Below, piece by piece: positions 33,419 through 44,550 of a stretch of 52,075 nucleotides of DNA. A program made the position numbers and the translations under genes. Within the stretch, counting starts at the first letter, position 1. Every line of letters starts with the position of its first letter. The DNA lies in assembly GCA_022706565.1 (NCBI GenBank), contig JAKJCH010000001.1, forward strand, positions 4,064-56,138, read 5' to 3'. Origin of the DNA: Bacillota bacterium (GTDB lineage Bacteria; Bacillota; Syntrophomonadia; Syntrophomonadales; Syntrophomonadaceae). The notes beneath the pieces are model-generated. The model was not told the DNA's origin and did not search any database. It was given only the letters and a program-made list of their open reading frames with translations.

Positions 33419-34792
33419 CTATTCCAATTCCCCGGCCAAATGAACGCCCATCTTCCACACGTCGCCGGCACCCATGGTTATCAGCAGGTCATTACTCTTC
33501 AAGATGCTTTTTAGATATGCCTCGGCTTCTTCGAGGGTAGGAATATACTTGGCATTGCATCCGGATGCCAATGCCGCCTGATAAACCAGCTCCCCGGTTA
33601 CATTTTCAATGGGGGTCTCCCCAGCTGAGTAGATATCAGTGATAACAACCAGATCAGCTTCGCGGAATGATTCGCCAAATTGTTCGTACAATAACTTGGT
33701 CCGAGTGTAACGGTGGGGTTGGAAAATCACCACCAGGCGATCCTGGTGGAATTGTCTGGCCCCTCTGATAGTGGCCTTGATTTCGGTGGGATGGTGGGCA
33801 TAATCATCTACTATGGTAATACCTTTGACCCGGGCTATAATCTGAAACCTCCGTTTGGCACCAGGAAAAGACTGCAGGGCTTTGGCCACCATGTTAAAAT
33901 CCAGGCCGATCTCTACCGCTACGGCAACAGCCGCCACGGCGTTCAGAGCGTTGTGTTTACCGGGTATGGATAGTCTCATCGAGCCCAATCTTTCCTTGCC
34001 CCGGTATACATCAAAAGATGATCCCATACCCTCTGGCTCCCAATTGGTGAAGTAATAATCCAGACGATCATCGCTCTCACCATACATCAGGATCCGGGTA
34101 GGCAATTCGTCCCTCATCTGACGCAGTAACGGATCCCCACCATATATCACAGCAAAACCGGACGGCATGATTTGCCCCAGGAATTGCCGGAAAGCCGCTT
34201 GCAGTCTATCCATCGACTGATAAAAATCGAGATGGTCATTTTCTATATTGGTCACAATCGCTGCGTAGGGTTTGATGTCCAAGAAGGATGCATCACTCTC
34301 GTCGGCTTCTGCCACAAAATAGTCGTTGGCGCCTAGCCGCGCATGTAATTGAGTACCTTGTATCTCCCCGCCCACGATCATGGTGGGATCGAGACCGCAG
34401 CCCGCCAGAGCGGAATACAACATGGAAGTGGTGGTGGTCTTGCCATGGGCGCCGGCTACGGCCAGACCCAAGTGCTCGTTGACCATGCGAGCCAACATCT
34501 GCCCCCTCTTGATTACCGGTATCTGAAGAGCCCTGGCAGTTGTTACTTCAATATTGTCAGCTGGGATAGCCGAGGAGATGACCACCAGATCTATCCCTTC
34601 CTGCAGGTTGGCCGCGGAGTGGCCCTGGTATATGGTCACTCCGATTTCTTCTAACTGGGTGGTAATGCTGGTGGTATTCAGATCCGAGCCGCTTACCCGG
34701 ACCCCCTGCTCTCTAAGCACGCGGGCAATCCCACTCATGCCCGCACCTCCTACCCCAACCATATGCACCCAGGACCCGGATTCGGTGGTCAT
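33419..34792 (-). CDS. murC: UDP-N-acetylmuramate--L-alanine ligase
   Basis: Adds L-Ala to UDP-MurNAc with ATP. VGVGGAGMSGIARVL at the N-terminus, the ATP loop GAHGKTTTTSML, EADESDASF and the C-terminal Rossmann-like domain (FQPHRYTRT) are diagnostic. ATG 34792 with AAGGAG eight bases upstream is preferred over 34813 and gives 457 residues. It lies between murG (gap 131 bases, no clear promoter) and murA. Confidence 0.96.
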   Translation of the reverse strand: MTTESGSWVHMVGVGGAGMSGIARVLREQGVRVSGSDLNTTSITTQLEEIGVTIYQGHSAANLQEGIDLVVISSAIPADNIEVTTARALQIPVIKRGQMLARMVNEHLGLAVAGAHGKTTTTSMLYSALAGCGLDPTMIVGGEIQGTQLHARLGANDYFVAEADESDASFLDIKPYAAIVTNIENDHLDFYQSMDRLQAAFRQFLGQIMPSGFAVIYGGDPLLRQMRDELPTRILMYGESDDRLDYYFTNWEPEGMGSSFDVYRGKERLGSMRLSIPGKHNALNAVAAVAVAVEIGLDFNMVAKALQSFPGAKRRFQIIARVKGITIVDDYAHHPTEIKATIRGARQFHQDRLVVIFQPHRYTRTKLLYEQFGESFREADLVVITDIYSAGETPIENVTGELVYQAALASGCNAKYIPTLEEAEAYLKSILKSNDLLITMGAGDVWKMGVHLAGELE

Positions 34793-34923
34793 CAACTCAT
34801 CTCCTTCGATCATAAAACGTCTTATGATTCACTTTATAGTATGCACAATTAATAGGAGTGGTTACATCCCGCTCAACTAGCTTGTCCCAATCGTACAACG
34901 TGAGACAGTATAAATTTAGCCGT

Positions 34924-36006
34924 TTATAATGACAGGATCTCGTCAGCAATGTCTTTCAGGGCATTAGGTCGAGCTTCCTTAAGCATATTCTGCCCCATCT
35001 CTGTCAATTTGCCCGGTTCCTTCCTTAGCTTCTCCACAATCTTGTAAAGGCTGTCGCCATCCAGGAATTCGTCGATTATCATTTCAGCCGCCTTTTTCTC
35101 CACCAGTGCCCGGGCATTCTTCTCTTGATGGTTTTCGGCTGCATATGGATATGGGATAAATATGGCCGGTAAACCCAGCAGTTCCAATTCACAGACCGTG
35201 CTGGCCCCAGCCCGGCATACTGCCAGATGGGCGGCGGCCAGGGCGTTCTCCATATCGAATTTATATGGGACCATTTCCAATCCGCATTTTAGCGCTTTCA
35301 CATCGACTCTTTTTTCCAAAGCCTGTTTCATTTCTTCATAACCGGCTTCACCAGTTATCCAGATAAAATTGATTTCAGTATTCCGATACCGGTCAATGAC
35401 CGGTACCATGGCCTGATTGATACTGTTGGATCCCAGACTGCCACCAAAAGCCAACAGCGTGAACCGTCCGGAGGGCCTGGAAACCTTGCCGTACATCGAC
35501 AGTATTTCAGGGCGCACCGGCAAACCCGTTACTTTAATATTGGAACCGTCCAGATACTGGCCGGCCTCGGGAAATGTCAGCAATACCCGGTCCACCCTCT
35601 TGGCGAGGTTGCGGTTGGCCAGCCCGGGAATAGCGTTTTGCTCATGGATCACCGTACGAACATCCATAAACGTCCCCGAAAAAACCACCGGGAATGATAC
35701 ATACCCACCGGTACCTACGATGATATCGGGATGAAAGTCTTTGATAATCTCACGGGCTTGCAGGAAACTGGCCGGGAACTTGAGGAGGGTTTTACTCGAT
35801 TTGAGCATCGAGGAGCGGTCAATACCAGTAATGTCAATGGTTCTGAAAGGAATCCCGGTGCGAGGTACTATTCGGTTCTCCAGCCCCTTGGCGGTTCCTA
35901 CATAGAGCAATTGCAGGTCCGGAAGCCTGCTTTTCAACTCGCTGGCGATAGCCAGAGCCGGATAGATATGACCACCGGTCCCTCCGCCGGTTAGGATAAC
36001 TCTCAA
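34924..36006 (-). CDS. murG: Lipid II synthase (UDP-GlcNAc transferase) MurG
   Basis: Peripheral membrane GT-B glycosyltransferase that makes lipid II from lipid I. 360 residues with the N-terminal [20 protein letters not shown] loop, [24 protein letters not shown] and the UDP-GlcNAc pocket [26 protein letters not shown] in two parts. It starts 14 bases after ftsW. Confidence 0.97.
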   Translation of the reverse strand: MRVILTGGGTGGHIYPALAIASELKSRLPDLQLLYVGTAKGLENRIVPRTGIPFRTIDITGIDRSSMLKSSKTLLKFPASFLQAREIIKDFHPDIIVGTGGYVSFPVVFSGTFMDVRTVIHEQNAIPGLANRNLAKRVDRVLLTFPEAGQYLDGSNIKVTGLPVRPEILSMYGKVSRPSGRFTLLAFGGSLGSNSINQAMVPVIDRYRNTEINFIWITGEAGYEEMKQALEKRVDVKALKCGLEMVPYKFDMENALAAAHLAVCRAGASTVCELELLGLPAIFIPYPYAAENHQEKNARALVEKKAAEMIIDEFLDGDSLYKIVEKLRKEPGKLTEMGQNMLKEARPNALKDIADEILSL

Positions 36007-36020
36007 AATCGATTCCTCCC

Positions 36021-37121
36021 TCAGGTTTGTGTGCTGTAACGCGAGATATTAAGCAACAGGCCTACCATAATCATGGTAAACAACAGTGACGTACCCCCAT
36101 AGCTTAAAAACGGCAGAGTTATACCCGTTACCGGTAAGGCCCCGGAAACTACCGCTATGTTTATTATAGCCTGAAATACGATTATGGTTGTAAGCCCTGC
36201 TGCCATTAGTCTAGAGCAATTATCTGGGGCGTTTATTGCAATTTTATACCCTCGCCATGCAAAAAGCAAAAACAGGGTCACCACCACGCTGCAGCCGATA
36301 AAACCAAGTTCTTCCCCAAGGATGGCAAAAATAAAGTCGGTATGCTGCTCAGGCAGGTAGAAGAACTTCTGCCGGCTTCGTCCCAAACCCATGCCAAACA
36401 ATCCGCCAGAACCTAACGCGTACAGGGATTGAATCGTCTGAAATCCCTCATCACTGGCATATTTCCAAGGATTCAGGAAAGCTACCACCCGTTCCATACG
36501 GTAAGGGGCAACGGCGATAGCTGCTACTACTGCACCCAGACCTGATAGCATTATGGCCCCCAGATGCGACCATTGTGCCCCTGCCACCAACAACATAAAG
36601 AATACGGTAGCCGCAATCGTAAAAGCAGTGCCTAGATCAGGCTGGAGCATGATAAGCCCGCATACAAGCATTACCATGACTAGGAAAGGCAAAACCCCGG
36701 CGGTGAAAGAGGAAATCCGATCCAGTTTGGTGTCCATCGCCTTGGCCAGGAACATGACCAGGGCTACTTTGGCCAATTCGGACGGGGAAAAACTCATAAA
36801 ACCCAAATCAAACGAACGGCTGGAGCCTTTTACTTCAGTCCCTAAAGGGGTCACAACCAAGATCAACAACACCACTGCCAGAACCGTCAAAGGGATTGCA
36901 AAATCACGTAACCTAGAGAAGTTTATTTTCATGGTAATTGCCATAGCCACAAGACCGATGACTGCCCATAGCAGCTGCTTTTTAAAAAAATAGTATGGAT
37001 CCCCATAATTCACATTGGCGGTAACCGCACTGGAACTGAACACCATAACCAATCCAATTCCCAGCAGAGTCAAGGCCGAGATAAACAAAATAAAATCAGG
37101 CGGCCCCTTTTTTAGCCTCAT
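36021..37121 (-). CDS. ftsW: SEDS peptidoglycan polymerase FtsW/SpoVE
   Basis: Polytopic SEDS glycosyltransferase of 366 residues with about ten membrane segments. [11 protein letters not shown], the [14 protein letters not shown] segment with the conserved Pro-Ser-Glu-x2-Lys, [19 protein letters not shown] and [12 protein letters not shown] mark the family. In this place it may serve in division, sporulation (SpoVE) or both; sequence does not decide. It follows murD by three bases. Confidence 0.94.
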   Translation of the reverse strand: MRLKKGPPDFILFISALTLLGIGLVMVFSSSAVTANVNYGDPYYFFKKQLLWAVIGLVAMAITMKINFSRLRDFAIPLTVLAVVLLILVVTPLGTEVKGSSRSFDLGFMSFSPSELAKVALVMFLAKAMDTKLDRISSFTAGVLPFLVMVMLVCGLIMLQPDLGTAFTIAATVFFMLLVAGAQWSHLGAIMLSGLGAVVAAIAVAPYRMERVVAFLNPWKYASDEGFQTIQSLYALGSGGLFGMGLGRSRQKFFYLPEQHTDFIFAILGEELGFIGCSVVVTLFLLFAWRGYKIAINAPDNCSRLMAAGLTTIIVFQAIINIAVVSGALPVTGITLPFLSYGGTSLLFTMIMVGLLLNISRYSTQT

Positions 37122-37124
37122 TGT

Positions 37125-38516
37125 TTACCCCCCTTTGGAATCATGCCCTGTTTCCCCCTCAATCAATCTGGCTACTTCTTGACAGAAGAGGTCTCCCCTG
37201 TGTTCATAGCTGGCAAACATATCCCAACTCGCACAGGCCGGGGAAAGCAAAACCACATCCCCGGGAACGGCTAACTGGCTGGCCCTTTCCACCGCAGCGA
37301 CTAAATCATCTACCTCATATATATTCCTGAAGCCCTGTTCCATTACCGCAGTTTTTAGCATACCCTTAGCTTCACCGAGCAGTACCAGGGCTTTGATCCG
37401 GGAGGCCATTAGCCTGGCAACTCCCGAATAATCCCCACCTTTGGCGCGCCCCCCGGCAATAAGCACAATCGGTTCCGAAAATGCTTCCAATGCTTTTATG
37501 GTGGAATCCGGGTTGGTTCCTTTAGAATCATTGATATAAAGCACTCCCCTGTGAGAGGCTACTTGCTCCAACCGGTGTCTAACCCCGGTGAATCTGTTCA
37601 GTGCCCGACTGATCGAATCTTCCCGGACTCCAGCGGACCAGGCCATTGCTACCGCACAGAGAATGTTCTCCAGGTTGTGTTTACCCCTCAGGCCAACGCC
37701 TTCCAGTGAAGCAATCAACTGCCTGGTCCCATTCCCAGCAAGAAATACCTTGTTATCCTCTACAAAGAAGCCCTCTGTCAGTGCCCGTTCGGCAGAAAAG
37801 AATACAATGCGGGATTCGGCAGTTTGACTGAAGGAACGAACCATTTCATCTTCATAATTGAGAATGAGATAATCGCTGCTGTCCTGCCGGCGGAAGACCA
37901 TACCTTTGATCCGGGCATACTCCGCCATAGATTTGTGCCGGTCCAGATGATCAGGAGTGAGATTTAATATCCCGGCAACATGAGGTTTAAATGTATCTAC
38001 GGTCTCCAACTGAAAACTGGAGACTTCCACCACCAATTCGCCCGATGGCAAATCATCAACCAAACTGCACAACGCGGTCCCGATGTTTCCACCTACCGCC
38101 GAGACTCTGCCATCCTGCTCCAGGATGAAATGCAGCAGAGCGGTAGTAGTGGTTTTGCCATTGGTTCCAGTGATGGCATATACCTCGACCGCAGGCGACT
38201 TGAGTTGGAAAGCCAGTTCCATCTCCCCTATTATTGGTATGGCAACTGACTTGGCCATCTTGACGATTTCGGTATCCATCGGGACCCCTGGACTCACCAC
38301 AATTAAATCCCAGTCCTGCTTGGCCAGAGGTGGAAGTTCGCCGGCATACATGGAAATATTAAGCCTTTCCAGTTGCTCAGCCCCGGTTCTAATCAGGGCT
38401 CGTTCCTTGGCGTCATAAGCCCCCACGACCGCCCCGCGTCTATTTAAAGCCACTGCGGCAGCCAGGCCGCTGCGGGCTATGCCTATAATCAAAATTCTTT
38501 TTCCCGTAAAAGACAT
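37125..38516 (-). CDS. murD: UDP-N-acetylmuramoylalanine--D-glutamate ligase
   Basis: Adds D-Glu to UDP-MurNAc-L-Ala. 463 residues, N-terminal Rossmann domain (ILIIGIARSGLAAAVAL), ATP loop GTNGKTTTTAL, NLTPDHLDRH and C-terminal NDSKGTNPDST. Located between mraY and ftsW in the common order. Confidence 0.96.
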   Translation of the reverse strand: MSFTGKRILIIGIARSGLAAAVALNRRGAVVGAYDAKERALIRTGAEQLERLNISMYAGELPPLAKQDWDLIVVSPGVPMDTEIVKMAKSVAIPIIGEMELAFQLKSPAVEVYAITGTNGKTTTTALLHFILEQDGRVSAVGGNIGTALCSLVDDLPSGELVVEVSSFQLETVDTFKPHVAGILNLTPDHLDRHKSMAEYARIKGMVFRRQDSSDYLILNYEDEMVRSFSQTAESRIVFFSAERALTEGFFVEDNKVFLAGNGTRQLIASLEGVGLRGKHNLENILCAVAMAWSAGVREDSISRALNRFTGVRHRLEQVASHRGVLYINDSKGTNPDSTIKALEAFSEPIVLIAGGRAKGGDYSGVARLMASRIKALVLLGEAKGMLKTAVMEQGFRNIYEVDDLVAAVERASQLAVPGDVVLLSPACASWDMFASYEHRGDLFCQEVARLIEGETGHDSKGG

Positions 38517-38527
38517 TAGTTTTTCCC

Positions 38528-39502
38528 CTATCCGATATTTCTAAATCCCAATAAGCCTATCATTACAAATGATGCCGACAAGACATAAAACAAATATACT
38601 ACTTTGGTCTCTGGCATGCCTTTCAACTCGAAATGGTGGTGCAAAGGCGCCATCAGAAATACGCGCCTCCGGGTGGCCTGAAAAGATATTACCTGAATAA
38701 TCACACTCAAAGTCTCGATTACATATACGCCAGCCAGAACAATCAGCGCGATTTCACTATGGGTCATGGCCGCAACCGAAGCCACTCCGGCACCTAAGGC
38801 CATTGAGCCGGTGTCGCCCATAAATACCCGCGCCGGGTGGCGGTTAAAAAACAAGAATCCCAGGCAGGCTCCCGCCAACGCACCGCAATAAATCAAGAGA
38901 TTGCCATGATTGGACATTATGCAGACGATTGCCAAGCCCAGCACAATGAAAAAGGTAACCCCGGCTGCCAGACCATCCAGCCCGTCGGTCAGATTGGCCC
39001 CGTTGGCTGACGATATGAGCACTAGAACCACAAAGGGGAGGTAAAGCCAACCCATTTCCAGAACAAATCCCGAAAACGGGATGACTATTTCCGTCCCTCG
39101 TTCCAACACAAACATCAACAGCAGGCCGAATATGGAGCTGATTAAAATCTGCAGGCCCAGTTTTTCCCGCGCCCTCAGCCCCAAGGATCTCTTCAGCACT
39201 ACTTTAATATAATCATCCCAAAAACCTATTCCGCCAAAGCATAGGGTTATAAGCACTGCGATGAGGACTTCACGGCTGCTGCCCGCGAATAGAAAGCTGG
39301 CCACCATTACCGCAGTGATGATTACTATCCCGCCCATGGTAGGCGTACCTGCCTTGACATAGTGATTGCGGGGACCATCCTCCCTGATACTCTGTCCCAC
39401 TTTCAGGCGCCTCAGGAATGGAATCATGAAAGGACCCATGGATAAAGCAATGACGATAGCCACAGCCGCAGCCCAACCCGCATTTATTATGTAATCGTGC
39501 AT
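38528..39502 (-). CDS. mraY: Phospho-N-acetylmuramoyl-pentapeptide transferase
   Basis: Membrane enzyme making lipid I from UDP-MurNAc-pentapeptide and undecaprenyl phosphate. About ten membrane segments; GTPTMGGIVI, FWDDYIKV, NLTDGLDGLAAG and RVFMGDTGSMALG carry the catalytic aspartates. ATG 39502 with GGAGG six bases upstream gives 324 residues, the family length; the longer frame to 39619 would overlap murF by more than 100 bases. Confidence 0.96.
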   Translation of the reverse strand: MHDYIINAGWAAAVAIVIALSMGPFMIPFLRRLKVGQSIREDGPRNHYVKAGTPTMGGIVIITAVMVASFLFAGSSREVLIAVLITLCFGGIGFWDDYIKVVLKRSLGLRAREKLGLQILISSIFGLLLMFVLERGTEIVIPFSGFVLEMGWLYLPFVVLVLISSANGANLTDGLDGLAAGVTFFIVLGLAIVCIMSNHGNLLIYCGALAGACLGFLFFNRHPARVFMGDTGSMALGAGVASVAAMTHSEIALIVLAGVYVIETLSVIIQVISFQATRRRVFLMAPLHHHFELKGMPETKVVYLFYVLSASFVMIGLLGFRNIG

Positions 39503-39516
39503 CCTTTGCCTCCGAA

Positions 39517-40899
39517 TCAGGCAGGGATCAGCCATCCCTGTAATATTTCTTCCATGCGCATGCCGCGTGAACCCTTGAATAAAACTACATCGCGGCGGCT
39601 CACATTCCTTCTCAGCCATTCCAGGGCGTCTTCCCGCCTGGTGAAGCTTACTACCCGTTCCGCAGGGAGCCCGGCCTCTATGGCGCCCTCAGCAATATAT
39701 GCTGCCCGCTCCCCAAGCGTTACGATCAGATCCATATTAAGCTGGGCGGCCCGGCGCCCTACCAACAAATGGCCTTCCTTCTCGAAATCTCCCAGCTCCA
39801 GCATATCCCCCAGTGTTGCCACTGCACGGCGATTCATGCTTATCTCCCGGCAAACCTCGATGGCAGCTGTCATCGATACCGGATTGGCATTGTATGTATC
39901 GTTGATGACCGCCCCGCCTTCCGGCAATTCGATGATATTGAGCCGGTTTTCAGCGGTCTGGTAAGAACTAAGGCCCTGATGGATGATTGCGGGACTGACT
40001 CCCAGCAAAATGGCACACCCGACCGCAGCAGCCAGGTTGGGAGCCAATTGCGGGGCCGGCAGAGGGAAATAGAAATCATGTTTCTGGCCCCATAAACTGA
40101 GCGAGATGTTTATTCCCGCCCCCGATTTGGCAACCTGGATTATGCGTACATCACAACCATCATTATAACCAAAGGTGTGCTTTATGCAGGGATATTTCTG
40201 AGCGGCTTCAAGCAGATAATGATTATCCCCGTTCATCAACACAAATTTGTCCGGGGATATGAATTCCAACACTTCACACTTGGCCGCGGCTATGTTCTCT
40301 AGGCTCCCCATGGTCTCTAAATGTACGGCTTCCACATTGGTTATGATAGCGTGAGTAGGTCTTAGAATAGCAGACAGACGGGCAATCTCTCCCCTGGCCC
40401 GCATGGCCAGTTCTACTACCGCGGCCTGATGGCTGTCATTCAGGCTTAGAAGGGTCAAGGGCAGGCCTATTTCATTATTAAAGTTGCCTGGGGTTTTCAA
40501 GGTGTTATAGACTGGCGCCAAGCAGGCGGCCAGCATGTCCTTGGTGGTAGTCTTTCCGACACTGCCAGTAACGGCCACAACGGGAATGTCAAACCGGTGC
40601 CGGAAACCAGCAGCCAGACTTTGCAAGGCTTGTAAGGTATCACGCACGACTATGACCGCAGTGCTCCCAAAGGAGGATATTTTGTCGGGCTTGGAGACGA
40701 CTACAGCAGCAGCGCCGGTTTCAATTAGCTGGTTTACGTAATCATGACCATCAAAGTTTTCGCCCTCAAGGGCAAAAAACACCTGTTTCGGGTCATAGCG
40801 GCGGGAATCGGTGCTGATGCCTTCAACCCAGGCGTTCACGTCACCGGATAACAGGGTACCCTGAACGCTTTCCAGGATATACTTCAGGCTTAACCACAT
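39517..40899 (-). CDS. murF: UDP-MurNAc-tripeptide--D-Ala-D-Ala ligase
   Basis: Adds D-Ala-D-Ala to the tripeptide precursor. 460 residues with STDSRRYDPKQVFFALEG, ATP loop GSVGKTTTKDMLA, NFNNEIGLPLTLL and VINDTYNANPVSM, all characteristic. It overlaps murE by ten bases. Confidence 0.96.
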   Translation of the reverse strand: MWLSLKYILESVQGTLLSGDVNAWVEGISTDSRRYDPKQVFFALEGENFDGHDYVNQLIETGAAAVVVSKPDKISSFGSTAVIVVRDTLQALQSLAAGFRHRFDIPVVAVTGSVGKTTTKDMLAACLAPVYNTLKTPGNFNNEIGLPLTLLSLNDSHQAAVVELAMRARGEIARLSAILRPTHAIITNVEAVHLETMGSLENIAAAKCEVLEFISPDKFVLMNGDNHYLLEAAQKYPCIKHTFGYNDGCDVRIIQVAKSGAGINISLSLWGQKHDFYFPLPAPQLAPNLAAAVGCAILLGVSPAIIHQGLSSYQTAENRLNIIELPEGGAVINDTYNANPVSMTAAIEVCREISMNRRAVATLGDMLELGDFEKEGHLLVGRRAAQLNMDLIVTLGERAAYIAEGAIEAGLPAERVVSFTRREDALEWLRRNVSRRDVVLFKGSRGMRMEEILQGWLIPA

Positions 40900-42368
40900 T
40901 GATTCATTTTCCCTTTCAGAAATTCAGCTACTACTAAACGGTCATCAAAATCAAGCACCTGGTCCTTGACCAGTTGGTAGGTTTCATGCCCCTTGCCCGC
41001 AATGATAATCAGATCGCCCTTTTTGGCCAGACAGATGGCTTGATGAATGGCCTCGCGCCGATCAATGATCTTGGCATAATGGGAGTTCTCCACTTCCTCC
41101 AGACCGGGAATAATATCGTCGATAATTGCTTCCGGTTCCTCACTGCGCGGATTATCCGAGGTAACGATACAAAAATCGCTGTATTGAGCTGCGATCCTGC
41201 CCATCTGGGGCCGCTTGGTTCGGTCGCGGTCACCACCACAGCCAAACACGGTTATTAAACGGTTCTGAAGTATCTCTCGGGCCGTCTTGAGTATGTTCTC
41301 CAGTCCATCCGGGGTATGGGCATAGTCGACAATAACCGTGAAATCCTGGCCACAGTCAACCTGTTCAAAGCGTCCGGCGACTCCGGCGACTTTGTTCAGG
41401 GCAGCGGCGATCACATCGGAGCTTATACCCTCTTTCAAAGCGAAGGCGATGGCAGCTAAAGCATTGTAAATACTGAACCGGCCAATCAGCTTCATGTCAA
41501 TGTCAAACCGGTCCCCCTGGTATAATACCGAAAAATGGCTGCCCTTTAAACTAAACCTTATATCGACGGCTTGAACCATGGCCTCATTACCAATGCCATA
41601 AGTGATGCAGTCTCCGGTGTTGGCCCGGATAAAATCGCCGGCAGCGGGATCATCGGCATTGATCACTGCGAACTGACCCTGGCCAGGATTGAGCTTGCCA
41701 AACAGCTTCAGTTTGGATTCCTTGTAGCTTTCCATGCTGCCATGGTAATCAAGATGATCCTGGGTTAAATTGGTGAAAACAGCACAGTAGAACTGCAGCT
41801 GATCCACCCGGCCCAAATCCAGAGCATGGGAGGAAACCTCCATGACCACGTATTGACCTGATTCGCGCCGCACATAGTCCAAGAATTCCTCGATGTCTAC
41901 TGATTCAGGGGTGGTATTGCTGAATACCTTCTCATAATCTCCCAGACGCGAATATAGGGTTCCCATTATTCCTGCTTTACAGCCCCACTCTTCCAGAATA
42001 GCCTTTATCAGATGGGTGGTGGTGGTTTTGCCGTTGGTTCCGGTTACTCCTATCAGTTTGAAATGACGGGACGGATGCCCATAGTAATTGGCGGCCGCCA
42101 CCGGCATTGCCCGGCGGCTGTCGCCCACCTGCACGACGGCCATGCTTGGAGGAACATCGACCTTCTTTTCAACTAGCACGGCTACCGCGCCACGACCGGC
42201 CGCTTGTTCAATATAATCATGGCCATCGGTCTTTAATCCCGGAATGCAGATAAATAGATCACCCGGTTTGGTCTTCCTGGAATCAAAACTGATTCCTTCG
42301 ATCTCCTGGTCCAAGGATCCGTTGAGCAACTGATATTCCAATCCTTGGAGCACCGCTTCCAATTTCAA
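40890..42368 (-). CDS. murE: UDP-MurNAc-L-Ala-D-Glu--meso-diaminopimelate ligase
   Basis: Third ligase of the stem peptide, 492 residues. SFDSRKTKPGDLFICIPG, GTNGKTTTTHLI (110-121), and SDNPRSEEPEAI near residue 405. The DNPR motif is the one that selects meso-diaminopimelate; lysine enzymes differ here. The cell wall therefore most likely carries meso-DAP. It begins 43 bases after the penicillin-binding protein gene. Confidence 0.96.
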   Translation of the reverse strand: MKLEAVLQGLEYQLLNGSLDQEIEGISFDSRKTKPGDLFICIPGLKTDGHDYIEQAAGRGAVAVLVEKKVDVPPSMAVVQVGDSRRAMPVAAANYYGHPSRHFKLIGVTGTNGKTTTTHLIKAILEEWGCKAGIMGTLYSRLGDYEKVFSNTTPESVDIEEFLDYVRRESGQYVVMEVSSHALDLGRVDQLQFYCAVFTNLTQDHLDYHGSMESYKESKLKLFGKLNPGQGQFAVINADDPAAGDFIRANTGDCITYGIGNEAMVQAVDIRFSLKGSHFSVLYQGDRFDIDMKLIGRFSIYNALAAIAFALKEGISSDVIAAALNKVAGVAGRFEQVDCGQDFTVIVDYAHTPDGLENILKTAREILQNRLITVFGCGGDRDRTKRPQMGRIAAQYSDFCIVTSDNPRSEEPEAIIDDIIPGLEEVENSHYAKIIDRREAIHQAICLAKKGDLIIIAGKGHETYQLVKDQVLDFDDRLVVAEFLKGKMNQCG

Positions 42369-42411
42369 GGCCCCGCCCCCTCTCTCATTTCAATTGGCTG
42401 CTGCCGATAAC

Positions 42412-44523
42412 TTACTCCAGAGGTTCGAACTTCACCTTTATAGTCGAGCCGCTGGTCACCACTTTCCCCGCCACCGGGGATTGATCACTCGCTAAACCAT
42501 GGCCTTCCGGAATCAGGTGCAATCCTAAATCTGACAGGATCCGGGCTACCTCCTTCATCGATTTGCCGCTTAAGTCGGGGACGGTGATCTCGCCGCCGGC
42601 ACCACTTTTATCAAATGGGGACATACTTATTATTACCTCAGAACCTCTGGTTAATTTACTCCCCGCGCGGGGCGTCTGCTGCCAGACAATATTACCCTCG
42701 CCTACCACCTTGGCGGCCAATCCCCGCCCCGCAATAAGTGATTGGGCTTCCGCCAAAGGAAGGTTAACAACATTGGGGATAATCACCTGCTGATCCTGCT
42801 GGGCAGCTATCTTACCGTCAGCAGTCCGCAGCGGCACTCCAAGATACCGCAACGAATCGCTGATGATCTCCCGAGCCGCCGGGGCAGCCACCCATCCGCC
42901 ATAATACGGATATCCCTGGGGCGCATCAACTACTACCATGACTACCAACCGGGGGTCGTCTGATGGGGCCAATCCGATGAAGGAAGCCACATACTCATTG
43001 GCCAGGTAGCCCCCGCCGGGTGCGATTTTCTGAGCAGTTCCGGTTTTACCTCCTACACGGTAGCCCTCAATATAAGCATTACGGCCGGTACCGTTGGTCA
43101 CCTCTCCTTCCAGAATGTTGCACAGCTCCTTGGCTGTAGGTTCAGATATGACCTGGCGGATTACCTCCGGCTCAATGGTTTTAACCACATTACCTTCAGT
43201 GTCCAGCACCTGTCTCAATAGATGGGGTTTCATGAGCTTACCACCATTGGCGACCGCCGCAACCGCATTCGTCAATTGCATGGCAGTGACAGCGTTGGCC
43301 TGCCCCATGGCCATGGTGGCCAGGTCGATCTGTTTGGCATTAGCCTGGTTGACCAGTATACCCTTCGCTTCACCGGGAAGGTCGATCCCGGTCGGCTGAC
43401 CGAACCCAAACCCGTGCAGGTACTTGAAATATTTATCCATACCTAGGTCCAACCCTACCTTGACAAATCCCACATTGCAGGAATTCTCCACGATCTGGGC
43501 AAAAGTCTGACTGCCATGGGCCTTGCGATTGGGACAGCCAATAGTCTCCTTACCTACCTTCACATAGCCTGGACAATAGAACGGAGTGTCGCGATTGACC
43601 AGGTTTTCCTCCAGGGCCATCGCGGAAGTGGTTATTTTCATGGTCGACCCAGGTTCATAACTGTCATTGATGGCGAAATTTCTTCGGTTGCTAGCCGGTG
43701 AAGCGCCATAGTTGTTGGGATCGAAGGTTGGCCGGGAGGTCAGGGCCAGGATTTCACCGGTCTGGGGATCCATCACAATGGCAGCGGCACTCTTGGCCTG
43801 CCGTTCGGCAAAGATCTTATCCAGCTCCCTTTCCACGATATACTGTATAGTCTCATCGATGGTGAGAACTAGATTGCCTCCATCCACTGGGGCGATATAT
43901 TTATGGGTGGCTTCAGGTATTTCCCGGCCAGCCGCATCATGTTCGATGATAATCCGGCCCTTGGCCCCGCCCACCAAGTCGTTGTAATAGTGGTCAATCC
44001 CCTCCAGCCCTGTGTTGTCGGTGCCGGATATGCCTAGTACGTGACTGGCCAGGGTACCTTTGGGATAAAAACGGCGGCTCTCCTCGGTCAGATCGATCCC
44101 AGCCAGCTTCATATCACGAATCTGTTGTGCCTGTTCCGGGCTTATCTGCCGCTTGACCCACTCAAAGGAACTGTTGGCGGTTATCCTTTTCAAGGTATTC
44201 TCCTGATCAAGGCCCAGCACCTGGGATAATTTTTGCGCCGTCTCCTGCTCTGTTTTGGAACGTTTAACCTCGGCAGGTATGGCATAAACCGAATCGGCGC
44301 TTATTGAAATGGCCAGTTCATGACCGTTGCGGTCATAAATAATACCCCGTTTCGACTCTACCGGTACGTCCCGCATTCGGTTTTGGGTAGCCTTTTCTGA
44401 AAGTTCGGCCCCTTTGACAAACTGTACCCAGAAAATCCGCCCCCCAAGTAGGACGAAAGCAATTGTAAACAAGAAAAAAAGCGTAGCGATACGCTTTCTT
44501 AAAAGCAAACCGGTCGTTTGCAT
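42412..44523 (-). CDS. spoVD: SpoVD-like class B penicillin-binding protein with two PASTA domains
   Basis: Transpeptidase of 703 residues: short cytosolic tail, membrane segment (about 12-33), dimerisation domain, transpeptidase domain with the nucleophile in PGSTMK (S293), SCN and KTGTAQ, then two PASTA repeats (about 585-640 and 645-703). Tandem C-terminal PASTA domains occur in both PbpB and SpoVD of Bacillus. Only one such gene is present in this cluster, so it may serve division, the spore cortex or both; the symbol is therefore tentative. Confidence 0.9.
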   Translation of the reverse strand: MQTTGLLLRKRIATLFFLFTIAFVLLGGRIFWVQFVKGAELSEKATQNRMRDVPVESKRGIIYDRNGHELAISISADSVYAIPAEVKRSKTEQETAQKLSQVLGLDQENTLKRITANSSFEWVKRQISPEQAQQIRDMKLAGIDLTEESRRFYPKGTLASHVLGISGTDNTGLEGIDHYYNDLVGGAKGRIIIEHDAAGREIPEATHKYIAPVDGGNLVLTIDETIQYIVERELDKIFAERQAKSAAAIVMDPQTGEILALTSRPTFDPNNYGASPASNRRNFAINDSYEPGSTMKITTSAMALEENLVNRDTPFYCPGYVKVGKETIGCPNRKAHGSQTFAQIVENSCNVGFVKVGLDLGMDKYFKYLHGFGFGQPTGIDLPGEAKGILVNQANAKQIDLATMAMGQANAVTAMQLTNAVAAVANGGKLMKPHLLRQVLDTEGNVVKTIEPEVIRQVISEPTAKELCNILEGEVTNGTGRNAYIEGYRVGGKTGTAQKIAPGGGYLANEYVASFIGLAPSDDPRLVVMVVVDAPQGYPYYGGWVAAPAAREIISDSLRYLGVPLRTADGKIAAQQDQQVIIPNVVNLPLAEAQSLIAGRGLAAKVVGEGNIVWQQTPRAGSKLTRGSEVIISMSPFDKSGAGGEITVPDLSGKSMKEVARILSDLGLHLIPEGHGLASDQSPVAGKVVTSGSTIKVKFEPLE

Positions 44524-44550
44524 CTATTAACCACCCCGTTTATTATTTCT